A stretch of 64,000 nucleotides of DNA from Neorhodopirellula lusitana. Lineage in GTDB: Bacteria > Planctomycetota > Planctomycetia > Pirellulales > Pirellulaceae. This document shows positions 43,210-52,580 of this stretch, one piece after another. The stretch is taken from contig NZ_FXUG01000001.1 of assembly GCF_900182915.1 (NCBI RefSeq), forward strand, positions 744,001-808,000. The letters are read 5' to 3'. Below the pieces are notes generated by a model. It was given only the letters and a program-made list of their open reading frames with translations, made no database searches and was not told where the DNA came from. Within the stretch, counting starts at the first letter, position 1. Each line of letters starts with the position of its first letter. The position numbers and the translations under genes were made by a program.

Positions 43210-44769
43210 ATGAATAGCAGCAAGATGAAACAGATGACACGATTGACAACCGCTACGAGAGCGATGGGCCTCGCCATTGTGCTACTTGCGTTTCATCACA
43301 TGACGGTCAGGGCGGATGCTCCCCAGCGTCCTAACGTGTTGTTCATTGCGATTGATGACGTCAATGACTGGGTCGGGCCGCTGGGCGGACATCCGCAGGC
43401 CAAGACGCCCCACCTGGATCGGTTCTGTGAACAAGGTGCGGTGGTTTTTCAGAACGCGGTGTGCCCCGCGCCGGTTTGTTGTCCTTCGCGTTCAGCGTTG
43501 TTGTCAGGGTTCATGCCGAACCACACCGGTGTGTACGGCAACCTGTCAAACATCCTTGACTCACCCATCACGAAGACGCATGCGACGCTTCCCGAGTACT
43601 TCACTCAGCACGGGTATCACTCGCTTTCCACCGGCAAGATCTTCCACAAGCATGCAACCGAAACCGGAGCCGATTGGGGGCAGTGGGCGTTTGATACGTT
43701 CCGTCATACCACACCCGAAAATCGCCCAGACCGCTCGCGTTTGACCCATCAGGGCCTGGGGATCGTTAACGGTGCAAAAGCAAAGGGACCTGCTCCGAAA
43801 TACAGTTGGGGCGCATTGAGTTGGGGGCCGACCGAGGAGCCACTGCAAGAAACGAAGGATTTCACTTCCGCAGAATGGGCGGGACAGCAATTGCAGAAAA
43901 GTTGGAACCAACCGTTCTTCATGGCGATCGGAATCAGCAAGCCACACCTCCCCTGGGTTGTCCCTCAGGAGTTCTTCGACCTCTACGATCTCGAGACGCT
44001 GCAAACGGCCGATATCAAACCGGATGATCTCGACGACATCAAACGGCCCAACGGAGAGAACGCCTACCAACCCCAGCCCGACTATGAATGGGTAGTTGAA
44101 AACGGGATTCTGAAGGAGGCAACTCGCGCCTACCTCGCTTCAGTGAGTTACGCCGATGCCTGTTTGGGCGTCATCTTCGAGGCTCTTCAAAAGAGCGAAC
44201 ATGCCGATAACACGATCGTGGTCGTCTGGGGTGACCATGGGTATCACCTCGGTGAGAAATTGCGGTTCAAGAAAAGCACGTTGTGGAGGGAATCTGCCCG
44301 AACGCCGCTGATCGTTCGTCTGCCGTCGATGAAAAAACAGCAGGTGTGTCAACGCGTGGTGAACTTGGTGGATCTCTATCCCACCCTGATCGAACTTTGT
44401 GGTCTGCCTGAAAAAGAATTGGACGGTCGAGACATTTCACCGCTTCTATCCACACCGGACATGCCTTGGAAGCATCCGGGAGTCACGGTCGCTGATTATG
44501 GAACGTCCGTCCTGACCGAAGATTGGCACTATCTGGAAACCAAGTCAGGTAACAAAGAATTCTATGACTTGCGAAACGACGAAATGGAATGGAAAAACCT
44601 AATCGGTTCACCGGAGTACGCTGCTACGATCGCCGAACTCGCAAAGTCCGTACCTCGCAACCGAGCCAAAAGTGTAGTGGCCCGGGAGGTCCCCAAAAAG
44701 AACAAACGCGAGGACGCAGCTCTCGATGACACGCTGAAATCAACGCGTGATCTTAGTGTGCTTCAGTAG
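43210..44769 (+). CDS. Secreted type I sulfatase 3, iduronate-sulfatase-like (S1_7-type)
   Basis: 519 residues. Signal peptide (ATRAMGLAIVLLAFHHMTVRA), VLFIAIDDVNDWVGPLGGH, PVCCPSRSALLSG with Cys90 as the modified residue of C-x-P-x-R, TGKIFHK, ISKPHLPW, VVWGDHGYHLGEK. The D-D-V-N-D-W opening and the K-P-H-L-P-W segment are typical of the iduronate-2-sulfatase-like S1_7 group. It differs clearly from the paralogue pair sulfatase 4 and 6 (it has C-C-P-S-R instead of C-S/G-P-S-R). The basic tail (VVAREVPKKNKRED) may be an attachment or disordered region. Substrate inferred as a galactan sulfate ester from the locus. Confidence 0.93.
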   Translation: MNSSKMKQMTRLTTATRAMGLAIVLLAFHHMTVRADAPQRPNVLFIAIDDVNDWVGPLGGHPQAKTPHLDRFCEQGAVVFQNAVCPAPVCCPSRSALLSGFMPNHTGVYGNLSNILDSPITKTHATLPEYFTQHGYHSLSTGKIFHKHATETGADWGQWAFDTFRHTTPENRPDRSRLTHQGLGIVNGAKAKGPAPKYSWGALSWGPTEEPLQETKDFTSAEWAGQQLQKSWNQPFFMAIGISKPHLPWVVPQEFFDLYDLETLQTADIKPDDLDDIKRPNGENAYQPQPDYEWVVENGILKEATRAYLASVSYADACLGVIFEALQKSEHADNTIVVVWGDHGYHLGEKLRFKKSTLWRESARTPLIVRLPSMKKQQVCQRVVNLVDLYPTLIELCGLPEKELDGRDISPLLSTPDMPWKHPGVTVADYGTSVLTEDWHYLETKSGNKEFYDLRNDEMEWKNLIGSPEYAATIAELAKSVPRNRAKSVVAREVPKKNKREDAALDDTLKSTRDLSVLQ

Positions 44770-44827
44770 GCCTGACTGCACGAACTGTTTGATCGCAATT
44801 ACTCTGACCGCCAAAGATTCACTTTTG

Positions 44828-47272
44828 ATGTTACCGCTCGTTCTATCAACAACCCGGTCTTTATGTGTTGCGATCTTCGCGATGGTGATCGTTGGGTTTG
44901 GGTTACCGTCCGTTCCAACACAGGCAAACGATCAGCCAACCTGGTCGCAACTCCGCGAGCAAGTTCAAACTCGTCTTGACGACCTCACCGAGCTAATCAC
45001 GCAAGCGAAGTCACAGGGCATTGAAACCGAGTATGCCATGGTTTCGGTCGAAACCATCAAGGCGTTTCAAAATGCCGCTCAGTGGGACCACGACAACGTT
45101 GAAGAAGTACGTCGACTGTTCAAAACTTTTCGGTTCTTCCACAAAACCGATCCGACCGAGGCGGACAAGCTGGCGGGAAACGAGATGCAGGCATGCCTGC
45201 AAGTTGCCGACCACGCGATCGCCGAGCTGCATCAACAAATGGCGGGCGAACGGACACTGGCTGCCACCCCTGATTTTGCCGATGGGGACCTGTCGCTGGG
45301 GCCGGGATATTACCAACTCAATGGGGAGATTGTTTTTCCCTACACCATCGTCTGGCTGCCCAAAGTCGACAGCACGATGCCCGACGCTCTAGGCCGAATT
45401 GGGGAAACCTACTTTGCGTTGTCATCGCTAAAGCCCGATGGGACCTACGACAAATTTGCCTTGAAGCAGCGAGTCGATTCCGCTCGCATTCAAGCCGCTC
45501 AGCATTTCTCGCCTCTGTATCATTTCTGGGGACATATCCCGGCCAAGTGGATGATCAAACAGCATCCCGATGCGATGTTGGGTGGCCGCCGCTTCACTCA
45601 ATATGACATCGACAACCCGCTCGTTCGAACCTGGGTCGAGCAGCTTTGCGAAGGGTTCTTGCCACCGGTCGCGGATGCTTACGGGGACAAGCCGTTGTTG
45701 TACCTGCTTGCCAATGAACCGCATTTTGCGACGGCCCAGGGCGGATGGTTGGTCAAGAACGGCCAGTCTTCATTCACGCAGGCAAAGTACCAACGTTGGC
45801 TAACCGAGAAGTACGGGCAGGTGGAGGAATTGAACGCCGCTCATCGAGCCACCTACCAAGATTTTGCATCGGTGGAGATGCCGTTCCCGATCCCACCAAA
45901 ACTGCGCGGTGGTCCGGTTTGGTACGACTGGTGCCGCTTCAACATGGATCGCGTCAACGAGTGGTTCAGCTTCCTCAAAGCAACTAGCCAATCCGCGGTC
46001 GCCGGTCACGATGCACCGGTCACGATCAAGATGCTCGGTCATCACTTAGTCGACGGTCAGCGAGACCAGGGCATGGACATCGAATACCTGGTCAACCTGC
46101 AAGACGTCACCGGCGGCGACCTCCGCATTCAGCCACACGATGCGACGTTCTACACGCACCTGGAAGGGGGCCTGGATGCACAAACGAGTTGGACGTCTCG
46201 TTATTCCTATGATTGGGTTAGCCAGGGTCTCTTTCTTGACTTCGTGCGTTCACTGGCTCCCGAGAAGCCATTCTTCGACTCCGAGTGGCACGGCTTTGGT
46301 GCGGTCCATTGGCGACACTTCGAACTCGATCGCAACTATGTCCGAGCTGCATTGTGGCATGGTTTTTCCAACGGGATGGGAATGATCGAACCCTGGATGT
46401 GGGGACGGCAACCCGACGGCTCGATGCGTAATCAAGCCGATCAGATTGGTGAACTGGCGACGCAGCCGATCGCGGTGGACGCCTACGGTCGAACGATGAA
46501 GGAACTCAACGCGTTCGCTTCCCTTTTTGCCGCCGCCGGAACGCCAACCCAGCGACGATTCATGCTGTTCTATTGCGAAGAGTCCGCGATTCAAAACGCC
46601 GGCTATGCCGAGCAACTTAGCACCACCTACGAATCGCTCAAGCTTCTCAACGCGTCCATCGGTCTCACCACGCCGACCCACATCAAACAACTGAATGTTC
46701 AGCAACAGGTTGTGATCGTTCCTCCCACACCGTTCATTTCAGACGCCAGCTTGCAGCGTCTGCAAGACTTTCAAGGTGCGGGTGGACACATCGTGTTGGT
46801 GGACGCTGACCAAAGTCTGCATCGAACTGAAATGGGCTCCCCGCGAGAAGGTGATATCGCAATCCGGCCAGTGGCCTCGCTCGCCATGGCGGAGCCGTTT
46901 CAGCTCGCAAGCCGTTTCGAAAAAGTACTTGAGCCATTTCGAGTCGCCCAACCGCTGCAAGTTTCGATCACCAATGCCAAGGGCGAAAAACGCTTCGGCG
47001 TGTTCGCGCAACAAGTCACTGAACCCAAAACCAACCGGCTTTATGTCATCCTGAACAATGCCAGTCGGGAGTCGTTGACGGTCACGATCAGGCCCCGTCA
47101 CTCGCCCACCACTAATCACGCAGACGCCCCGGTTCGCTCGGGCTCCTCGGGTAACCTGGATGCCGCCAGTAAGACGAGTATCACGCTGTCCGACGCGATC
47201 ACGCAACAACCCATTGAAAGCCCGATTTTGTTGAACGAGTACGACGTCCGACTGATTGAAGTGAAGCAATAG
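44828..47272 (+). CDS. Secreted clan GH-A glycosidase, GH42-like beta-galactosidase candidate
   Basis: About 814 residues. Signal peptide (LCVAIFAMVIVGFGLPSVPTQA), a helical N-terminal stretch (about 40-140), then a TIM-barrel with LLANEPHFATA (acid/base Glu297) and FFDSEWHGFGAVHW (nucleophile Glu486), the paired-Glu arrangement of GH42-type enzymes; QAKYQRWLTEKYGQVEELNAAH is the GH42-like segment between beta-strands. A C-terminal beta domain follows (about 600-814). In carrageenan loci a GH42-related family (GH167) attacks beta-carrageenan and desulfated ends; I cannot separate GH42 from GH167 by eye. It would release galactose or small oligosaccharides in the periplasm or outside. The frame begins at 44747 inside the previous gene; ATG 44828 starts the signal peptide. 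Confidence 0.83.
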   Translation: MLPLVLSTTRSLCVAIFAMVIVGFGLPSVPTQANDQPTWSQLREQVQTRLDDLTELITQAKSQGIETEYAMVSVETIKAFQNAAQWDHDNVEEVRRLFKTFRFFHKTDPTEADKLAGNEMQACLQVADHAIAELHQQMAGERTLAATPDFADGDLSLGPGYYQLNGEIVFPYTIVWLPKVDSTMPDALGRIGETYFALSSLKPDGTYDKFALKQRVDSARIQAAQHFSPLYHFWGHIPAKWMIKQHPDAMLGGRRFTQYDIDNPLVRTWVEQLCEGFLPPVADAYGDKPLLYLLANEPHFATAQGGWLVKNGQSSFTQAKYQRWLTEKYGQVEELNAAHRATYQDFASVEMPFPIPPKLRGGPVWYDWCRFNMDRVNEWFSFLKATSQSAVAGHDAPVTIKMLGHHLVDGQRDQGMDIEYLVNLQDVTGGDLRIQPHDATFYTHLEGGLDAQTSWTSRYSYDWVSQGLFLDFVRSLAPEKPFFDSEWHGFGAVHWRHFELDRNYVRAALWHGFSNGMGMIEPWMWGRQPDGSMRNQADQIGELATQPIAVDAYGRTMKELNAFASLFAAAGTPTQRRFMLFYCEESAIQNAGYAEQLSTTYESLKLLNASIGLTTPTHIKQLNVQQQVVIVPPTPFISDASLQRLQDFQGAGGHIVLVDADQSLHRTEMGSPREGDIAIRPVASLAMAEPFQLASRFEKVLEPFRVAQPLQVSITNAKGEKRFGVFAQQVTEPKTNRLYVILNNASRESLTVTIRPRHSPTTNHADAPVRSGSSGNLDAASKTSITLSDAITQQPIESPILLNEYDVRLIEVKQ

Positions 47273-47348
47273 CAACCGCTTTGAAAATTCACGCTGATTC
47301 TTGATGCTCGCCGATACAAACCCCCTGATGCCCTAAGGACTGATGTTG

Positions 47349-48980
47349 ATGAAAGTTTTTCCGATCGTTTGCATGTTCCTGTCTGTGTTGACCTCGGTCA
47401 GTCAGGCTGCCGACCGACCCAATATTCTCTTTCTGGCAATTGACGACCTTCGTCCCGAACTGGGGTGCTATGGTTCGGAGATCGCAATCACGCCGAACCT
47501 CGACAAGTTGGCGTCCGAAGGTTTGCTGTTCAATCGAGCGTATTGCCAACAAGCGATCTGCAGTCCATCGCGGGCGAGTCTGATGACGGGGGCGAGACCG
47601 GACACGATCGGCGTGGTTGAAAACTACGCGCAATTCCGTGAGCTCAATCCTGACATCGTCACCCTGCCGCAACACTTCATTGCCAATGGCTACGAAGCGG
47701 TCTACAGCGGGAAGATCTTCCACAACAAGGCTTCCGCAGACCAAGAGAATTCATGGAGCCGTGAGCCGACCAAACCAAAGGTCAAGCGTTTGAAAACGGC
47801 TGGTGGATATGCCTCGCCCGAAAACCAGGAAATCTGGCGTAAGAACAAAGAGATCCTGGATGCAAAGTACGGCAAGGCAATCGCAGGAAGTGGTTTGGTT
47901 CACGGTCCAGCGTTTGAAGCGGCTGATGTCCCCGACAACACTTATGAAGACGGATACAACACCGATTCGGCGATCGCGACGCTCAAAGAGTTGGTGGCAA
48001 ACGACGACAAGCCGTTCTTTCTGGGCCTTGGCATGAAGAAGCCGCACCTCGAGTTCATTTCCCCCAAACGCTACTGGGACCTGTACGACCCCAATGATAT
48101 CCCGCTGGCAACGCAAACGGCCCCACCTGTCAACGGTGCCGCCATGGGATTGCATCCGTCGTTTGAGCTTCGTGTTCGCGACGGCATCCCTAAGAGCGGC
48201 CCGATCGGTCCCGAATTATCACGAACCCTTAAGCACGCCTACCTGGCATGCGTCAGCTACGTCGACGCACAGCTTGGTCGGATGATCGACGCATTGGACG
48301 ATGCCGGTGTCCGCGACAATACGATCATCATCGTGTGGGGCGATCACGGTTGGCATCTCGGCGACATGGGGGTCTGGGGCAAGGCAACCAATTACGAAAT
48401 CGCCACGCGTGTACCCATGATGATTTGGACGCCGGACATGCCGGACTCCGTTCGTGGCTCGAAGACCGATGCACTGGTGGAGTTGGTCGACATGTACCCA
48501 ACGCTATGTGAACTGGCGGGAGTCCCTCAACCGGAACACCTGGAAGGACACAGCTTCCAGCCGTTAACCCAAAATCCCAACCTGGCATGGAAGTCGGCTG
48601 CGTTTAGTCAGTTCCCCAATCCAGCACTGCGAGAATGGGCCGCAAACCCATTGTCGGCCGGAATGCGAGAAACCTTTTTTGGACCACTGATCCAAGAGGT
48701 CGAAGCGCGGATCATCAAGCAACAAGGTGACAAATGGGACCGGGACTTATTCGAAAAACACCTGATGGGCTACACGATGCGAACAGACCGTTACCGCCTG
48801 GTTGTGTGGCAAGACTACCGTGATGCGTCAGCCGATCCCATTGATGTGGAGTTGTTCGATCATCAAACCGATCCTTCCGAAACGGTTAGCATCGCCGGTG
48901 ACCAACCGGAGCTTGTGGCGGACTTGCTAACGCAGTTCAAGGCGGGCTGGAAAGCCCAACTTCAGGCCGTGACAAAGTAA
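47349..48980 (+). CDS. Secreted type I sulfatase 4, iduronate-sulfatase-like (paralogue of sulfatase 6)
   Basis: About 543 residues. Signal peptide (FPIVCMFLSVLTSVSQA), ILFLAIDDLRPELGCYG, QAICSPSRASLMTGARPDT with Cys71, SGKIFHN, GMKKPHLEF, IVWGDHGWHLGDMGVWGK. Long stretches are the same as in sulfatase 6 at 50922 (for example FELRVRDGIPKSGPIG versus FELRVRSGIPKIGKLD, and the DTIG, DVPDN and HAYLACVSYVDAQ segments), showing a duplication with sulfatase 5 lying between. Iduronate-sulfatase-like S1_7 group; role on galactan is inferred. ATG 47349 is preferred to 47343 because AAGGA lies nine bases upstream. Confidence 0.93.
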   Translation: MKVFPIVCMFLSVLTSVSQAADRPNILFLAIDDLRPELGCYGSEIAITPNLDKLASEGLLFNRAYCQQAICSPSRASLMTGARPDTIGVVENYAQFRELNPDIVTLPQHFIANGYEAVYSGKIFHNKASADQENSWSREPTKPKVKRLKTAGGYASPENQEIWRKNKEILDAKYGKAIAGSGLVHGPAFEAADVPDNTYEDGYNTDSAIATLKELVANDDKPFFLGLGMKKPHLEFISPKRYWDLYDPNDIPLATQTAPPVNGAAMGLHPSFELRVRDGIPKSGPIGPELSRTLKHAYLACVSYVDAQLGRMIDALDDAGVRDNTIIIVWGDHGWHLGDMGVWGKATNYEIATRVPMMIWTPDMPDSVRGSKTDALVELVDMYPTLCELAGVPQPEHLEGHSFQPLTQNPNLAWKSAAFSQFPNPALREWAANPLSAGMRETFFGPLIQEVEARIIKQQGDKWDRDLFEKHLMGYTMRTDRYRLVVWQDYRDASADPIDVELFDHQTDPSETVSIAGDQPELVADLLTQFKAGWKAQLQAVTK

Positions 48981-49299
48981 CAGCGTGATTGACTTGTTGG
49001 CCGAAGGCCATGATTACCGTAGCCAAGGCAACGCCTTTGGTCCAAAGAACGAGCCTCGGTTTTGGGCCAAAGGCCGTATTAAAACCGATGTGAATATGGC
49101 CGTTGGCCAACAATCGCCGTGTTTTGTTTTCTCTCCAGGGGCGTTGCCTCTGGCGACGATGACGGCTGCCTTTGGCCAACATAAATCGTTGTCGGAAAAA
49201 CGCAATTTGAAAACTCACACGCCGGGTTGCCGGTTGCGAAAACACTCCCGTCCGCAGAAGTGTCGTGCCCCAACGAAACTCCCCATTCATGAGATAACG
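48981..49299. repeat. Intergenic region rich in TTTGGCCAA-type palindromes
   Basis: Several imperfect copies of GCCTTTGGCCAA: CTTTGGTCCAAAG (49035-49047, perfect palindrome with one central base), TTTTGGGCCAAAGGC (49060-49074), GTTGGCCAACAATCG (49102-49116) and CCTTTGGCCAACATAAATCG (49169-49188). CGGTTTT (49057-49063) and AAAACCG (49081-49087) form another inverted repeat. The region is open in the downstream sulfatase frame, but I do not regard it as coding. It resembles a dispersed REP-like element. Confidence 0.55.
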
Positions 49300-50811
49300 A
49301 TGAGACATTTAGCGATTTTGGTCTTCCTTCTTGGCGGACTGATGGGAACCTGCGTTGCCGCCGCCGGCAGCAGTTCACGCCCCAATATCTTGTTCATCTT
49401 GTGCGATGATTTGGGCTATGCCGACGTCGGCTTCAATGCCAAACACTTTGGCGTCGATACCGATGTCGTGACACCGAATTTGGACGCGATGGCGAAAAAC
49501 GGGACGATCTTCCCGCAAGCTTATGTCGCACACCCGTTTTGTGGACCCAGCCGAATGGCCCTGCTTGCCGGACGAATGCCGCACTGTTTTGGAGGCCAAA
49601 AGAATCTTCCTGATGCTGCGAAGAACCTGGAAGATTACAACGAGAAAGGAATCCCGGTCACTGAGACGCTGATCAGTACCGTGCTGCAGGATGCAGGCTA
49701 CCGGACCGCGTGTTTTGGCAAATGGCACTTAGGGGACGCCCAACCGTTTCATCCCAATCAACGTGGTTTCGATGAGTTTTACGGATTCCTGGGTGGCGGC
49801 CATCAATACTTCCCTTCGATCACGGACAAGGTCGATCCAAAGATCAACGACTATCAATACTTCCTGCAGCGAAACGGCAAGGACGAAATTTCACCGGAGG
49901 GCGCATACCTAACCGATATGCTGACGGACGAAGCGGTCAAGTTCATGACGCAATCGGCCAGCCGCGGACAACCCTTTTTCACATACCTGGCCTACAACGC
50001 ACCGCACTCTCCACTGCAGGGTAAGACCGAAGACTTGCAACACTTGTATCCCAATCATCCACCGGAGAATCCGGCCAATGGAGTGGACTTTCGTGACTTC
50101 GAAAAGCGTCAAAATTATGTCGCGATGATGTACGCAGTGGATCGCGGCTTGGCCAAGATTACCAGCGTCTTAAGTGACCCCAATCAAGACGGTAACGCGA
50201 CTGACTCGATCATGGACAACACCCTGATTGTTTTCTTAAGTGATAACGGTGGCAAGATTTTGCAGGCTGGCAACAACGCGCCGCTGCAAGACGACAAAGG
50301 TTCCACACATGAAGGTGGAATTCGCGTGCCGATGTTCATGCACTGGCCTGGCAAGATTGATGCCGGCGGAGTTTTCGATCATCCCGTGCTGGCGCTTGAT
50401 CTGTACCCCACGTTGGCCGGACTCGCCAACGCACCCATTCCCAAGAACAAACAGCTCGATGGCAAGAACATTTGGGACGACCTGCAAGCGGGGCGTGACC
50501 CGCATGAACAGGAAACGATATTTTGGCTGCGTCATCATGGCGGTGGGAACGAAGTCGCGATCCGTAACGGCGATCTCAAGGCGTACCGAAAGAACGGTGG
50601 CAAATGGAAAGTCTTTGACGTCACCCAAGACCCCGGCGAAACTGACGACGTCGCCAAACAGAACCCGGAATTCCTGAACACTCGCATTCAGGAGGGAGCC
50701 GAGTGGGCAACGACTCACCAAGATCCCCAGTGGCACGACACCGCCAATGGATTGCAAAGCTGGATCAAAAACCAAATGCCCAAATACGATTCCACCTTTC
50801 GAATGCGATGA
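49300..50811 (+). CDS. Secreted type I sulfatase 5, S1_19-like (paralogue of sulfatase 2)
   Basis: About 503 residues. Signal peptide (LAILVFLLGGLMGTCVAAA), ILFILCDDLGYADVGFNAK, AHPFCGPSRMALLAGRMPH with Cys81, GKWHLGDAQPFHPNQRGFDEFYGFLGGGH (shown as GKWHLG and FYGFLGGGH), FLSDNGGKI. The whole layout follows sulfatase 2, but the EF-hand tail is absent; the protein ends soon after the domain (NQMPKYDSTFRMR). The frame extends 105 codons upstream through palindromic repeats; ATG 49300 starts the signal peptide. Confidence 0.93.
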   Translation: MRHLAILVFLLGGLMGTCVAAAGSSSRPNILFILCDDLGYADVGFNAKHFGVDTDVVTPNLDAMAKNGTIFPQAYVAHPFCGPSRMALLAGRMPHCFGGQKNLPDAAKNLEDYNEKGIPVTETLISTVLQDAGYRTACFGKWHLGDAQPFHPNQRGFDEFYGFLGGGHQYFPSITDKVDPKINDYQYFLQRNGKDEISPEGAYLTDMLTDEAVKFMTQSASRGQPFFTYLAYNAPHSPLQGKTEDLQHLYPNHPPENPANGVDFRDFEKRQNYVAMMYAVDRGLAKITSVLSDPNQDGNATDSIMDNTLIVFLSDNGGKILQAGNNAPLQDDKGSTHEGGIRVPMFMHWPGKIDAGGVFDHPVLALDLYPTLAGLANAPIPKNKQLDGKNIWDDLQAGRDPHEQETIFWLRHHGGGNEVAIRNGDLKAYRKNGGKWKVFDVTQDPGETDDVAKQNPEFLNTRIQEGAEWATTHQDPQWHDTANGLQSWIKNQMPKYDSTFRMR

Positions 50812-50921
50812 TTGTTTCCACGGCATTGCTTGAAGACCGCCCTTTTCTGAGTGAGCCGTGAAATCCACCGGGCATAGAGTGGCGTACTCGCTATCCATCC
50901 CCCACATGCAAAGTGATCCCC

Positions 50922-52580
50922 ATGATTCGCATCCAATGGACCGCGTCTGGCCTTCGCCTACCGATCCTCTTGCCAGTTGCAATTCTGCTTGGCGTGTTGG
51001 CATCGGACGCCGTCGCGCAGCAACCGTCAACAAAGCCACCGAACGTTCTTTTCATTGCAGTCGATGACCTGCGACCCGAACTGGGGTGCTATGGTTCGCC
51101 GATTGCCGTCACGCCCAACATGGATCGGCTCGCCAGCCAAGGCTTGTTGTTCAACCGGGCCTACTGTCAACAAGCGATCTGCGGTCCGTCTCGGGCGAGT
51201 CTCTTGACCGGTGCGCGGCCGGACACGATCGGCATCACACATAACTACGTCAAAATTCGCCAGTTGAATCCCGACATCGTCACGCTGCCGCAGCACTTCG
51301 GCGAGAACGGCTACGACACCGTTTACTTCGGGAAAGTCTTTCATCACGGGGACCTCGATCCCACTTCTTGGAATCGGCAACCGGTCCCATCCAAGAACGC
51401 GGCTGATAAGAAGCTTTTCAAAGGCGGGTTCGCTTTGCCGGAAAATCAAAAGATCAAGCAGGAAACCCTTCAGCAGATGAAGGCGAAGTACGGCGACGTC
51501 GCCAAGTTAGGACTCGCGATGGGGCCGGCATACGAATCCGCCGATGTCCCCGACAATGCGTATCGTGATGGCTATCACACCGACCTCGCGATTGAAACGT
51601 TGAAAGAGCTGGTTGCCGAAGGCGACAAACCATTCTTCCTGGGCCTCGGTTTCAACAAGCCACACCTGAATTGGGTTTCTCCTAAACGTTATTGGGATCT
51701 CTACGACCGCGAGAAAATTCCGATGGCGGCGCAGACCGCGGGTCCTGCCGGTGGGGCCGCCGTGGGATTGCATCCGTCGTTTGAATTGCGAGTGCGAAGC
51801 GGCATTCCCAAAATAGGTAAACTGGACCCCGAATTGTCTCGCACCCTCAAGCACGCCTACTTGGCATGTGTCAGTTATGTCGATGCCCAAGTCGGCCGGA
51901 TGATCGCGGCACTCGACGAATCAGGCGTCCGCGACAACACGATCATTATTCTATGGAGTGACCACGGGTATCACTTGGGTGACATGGGCATCTGGTGCAA
52001 GGCCACCAACTATGAACTGGCCACGCGGGTTCCGCTGATGATCTGGACGCCTGACATGCCGGCCGGAAGTCGCGGGAGGACAACTGACGCGTTGGTCGAG
52101 CTAGTCGATATGTATCCGACGCTGTGTGATCTGGCAGGATTGAAATTGCCCGCGCATTTGGAAGGCACCAGTTTTCAACCACTGATCGAGAATCCAGATG
52201 CCCCATGGAAGACGGCAGCCTTCAGCCAATTTCCCAGCCCCGCGCTGCGGGAATGGGGATCGTATCCGATCCGTCCCGCCATGCGAGAAACCTACTTTGG
52301 TCCGCTGTTGGATGAAGTGGAAGCCCACATCCAAGCACAGATGGGCGACAAGTGGGATCGCGATCTGTTTGAAAACGATCTAACGGGCTACGCCATGCGA
52401 ACGGATCGCTATCGGCTGATCGCCTGGAAGGACACTCTGCATCCCGACGCCGAGCCAGTGTTCACCGAACTTTATGACCACCAAACTGACCCCAGCGAGA
52501 CACAGAACATCGCGGACGAGAACCCAACTTTGGTCGCCGACTTATTGACTCAACTCAAGTCAGCGGCCCATGGCCGGTGA
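50922..52580 (+). CDS. Secreted type I sulfatase 6, iduronate-sulfatase-like (paralogue of sulfatase 4)
   Basis: About 552 residues. Signal peptide (LRLPILLPVAILLGVLASDAVA), VLFIAVDDLRPELGCYG, QAICGPSRASLLTGARPDT with Cys87, FGKVFHH, GFNKPHLNW, ILWSDHGYHLGDMGIWCK. Paralogue of sulfatase 4, with DNA-level similarity along most of the length. Last gene of the sulfatase run; a perfect 8-bp-arm hairpin follows the stop at once. Start ATG 50922; GTG 50913 is three codons earlier. Confidence 0.93.
   Translation: MIRIQWTASGLRLPILLPVAILLGVLASDAVAQQPSTKPPNVLFIAVDDLRPELGCYGSPIAVTPNMDRLASQGLLFNRAYCQQAICGPSRASLLTGARPDTIGITHNYVKIRQLNPDIVTLPQHFGENGYDTVYFGKVFHHGDLDPTSWNRQPVPSKNAADKKLFKGGFALPENQKIKQETLQQMKAKYGDVAKLGLAMGPAYESADVPDNAYRDGYHTDLAIETLKELVAEGDKPFFLGLGFNKPHLNWVSPKRYWDLYDREKIPMAAQTAGPAGGAAVGLHPSFELRVRSGIPKIGKLDPELSRTLKHAYLACVSYVDAQVGRMIAALDESGVRDNTIIILWSDHGYHLGDMGIWCKATNYELATRVPLMIWTPDMPAGSRGRTTDALVELVDMYPTLCDLAGLKLPAHLEGTSFQPLIENPDAPWKTAAFSQFPSPALREWGSYPIRPAMRETYFGPLLDEVEAHIQAQMGDKWDRDLFENDLTGYAMRTDRYRLIAWKDTLHPDAEPVFTELYDHQTDPSETQNIADENPTLVADLLTQLKSAAHGR

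Noticed and set aside
48985-49299. N-terminal extension of sulfatase 5 (105 residues)
   Set aside because: The frame is open but runs through palindromic repeats, and a perfect signal peptide starts at 49300.
33278-52580. SusC/SusD-type uptake pair or TonB receptor in the locus
   Set aside because: No such protein is encoded; the only transporter is the MFS porter at 37642.
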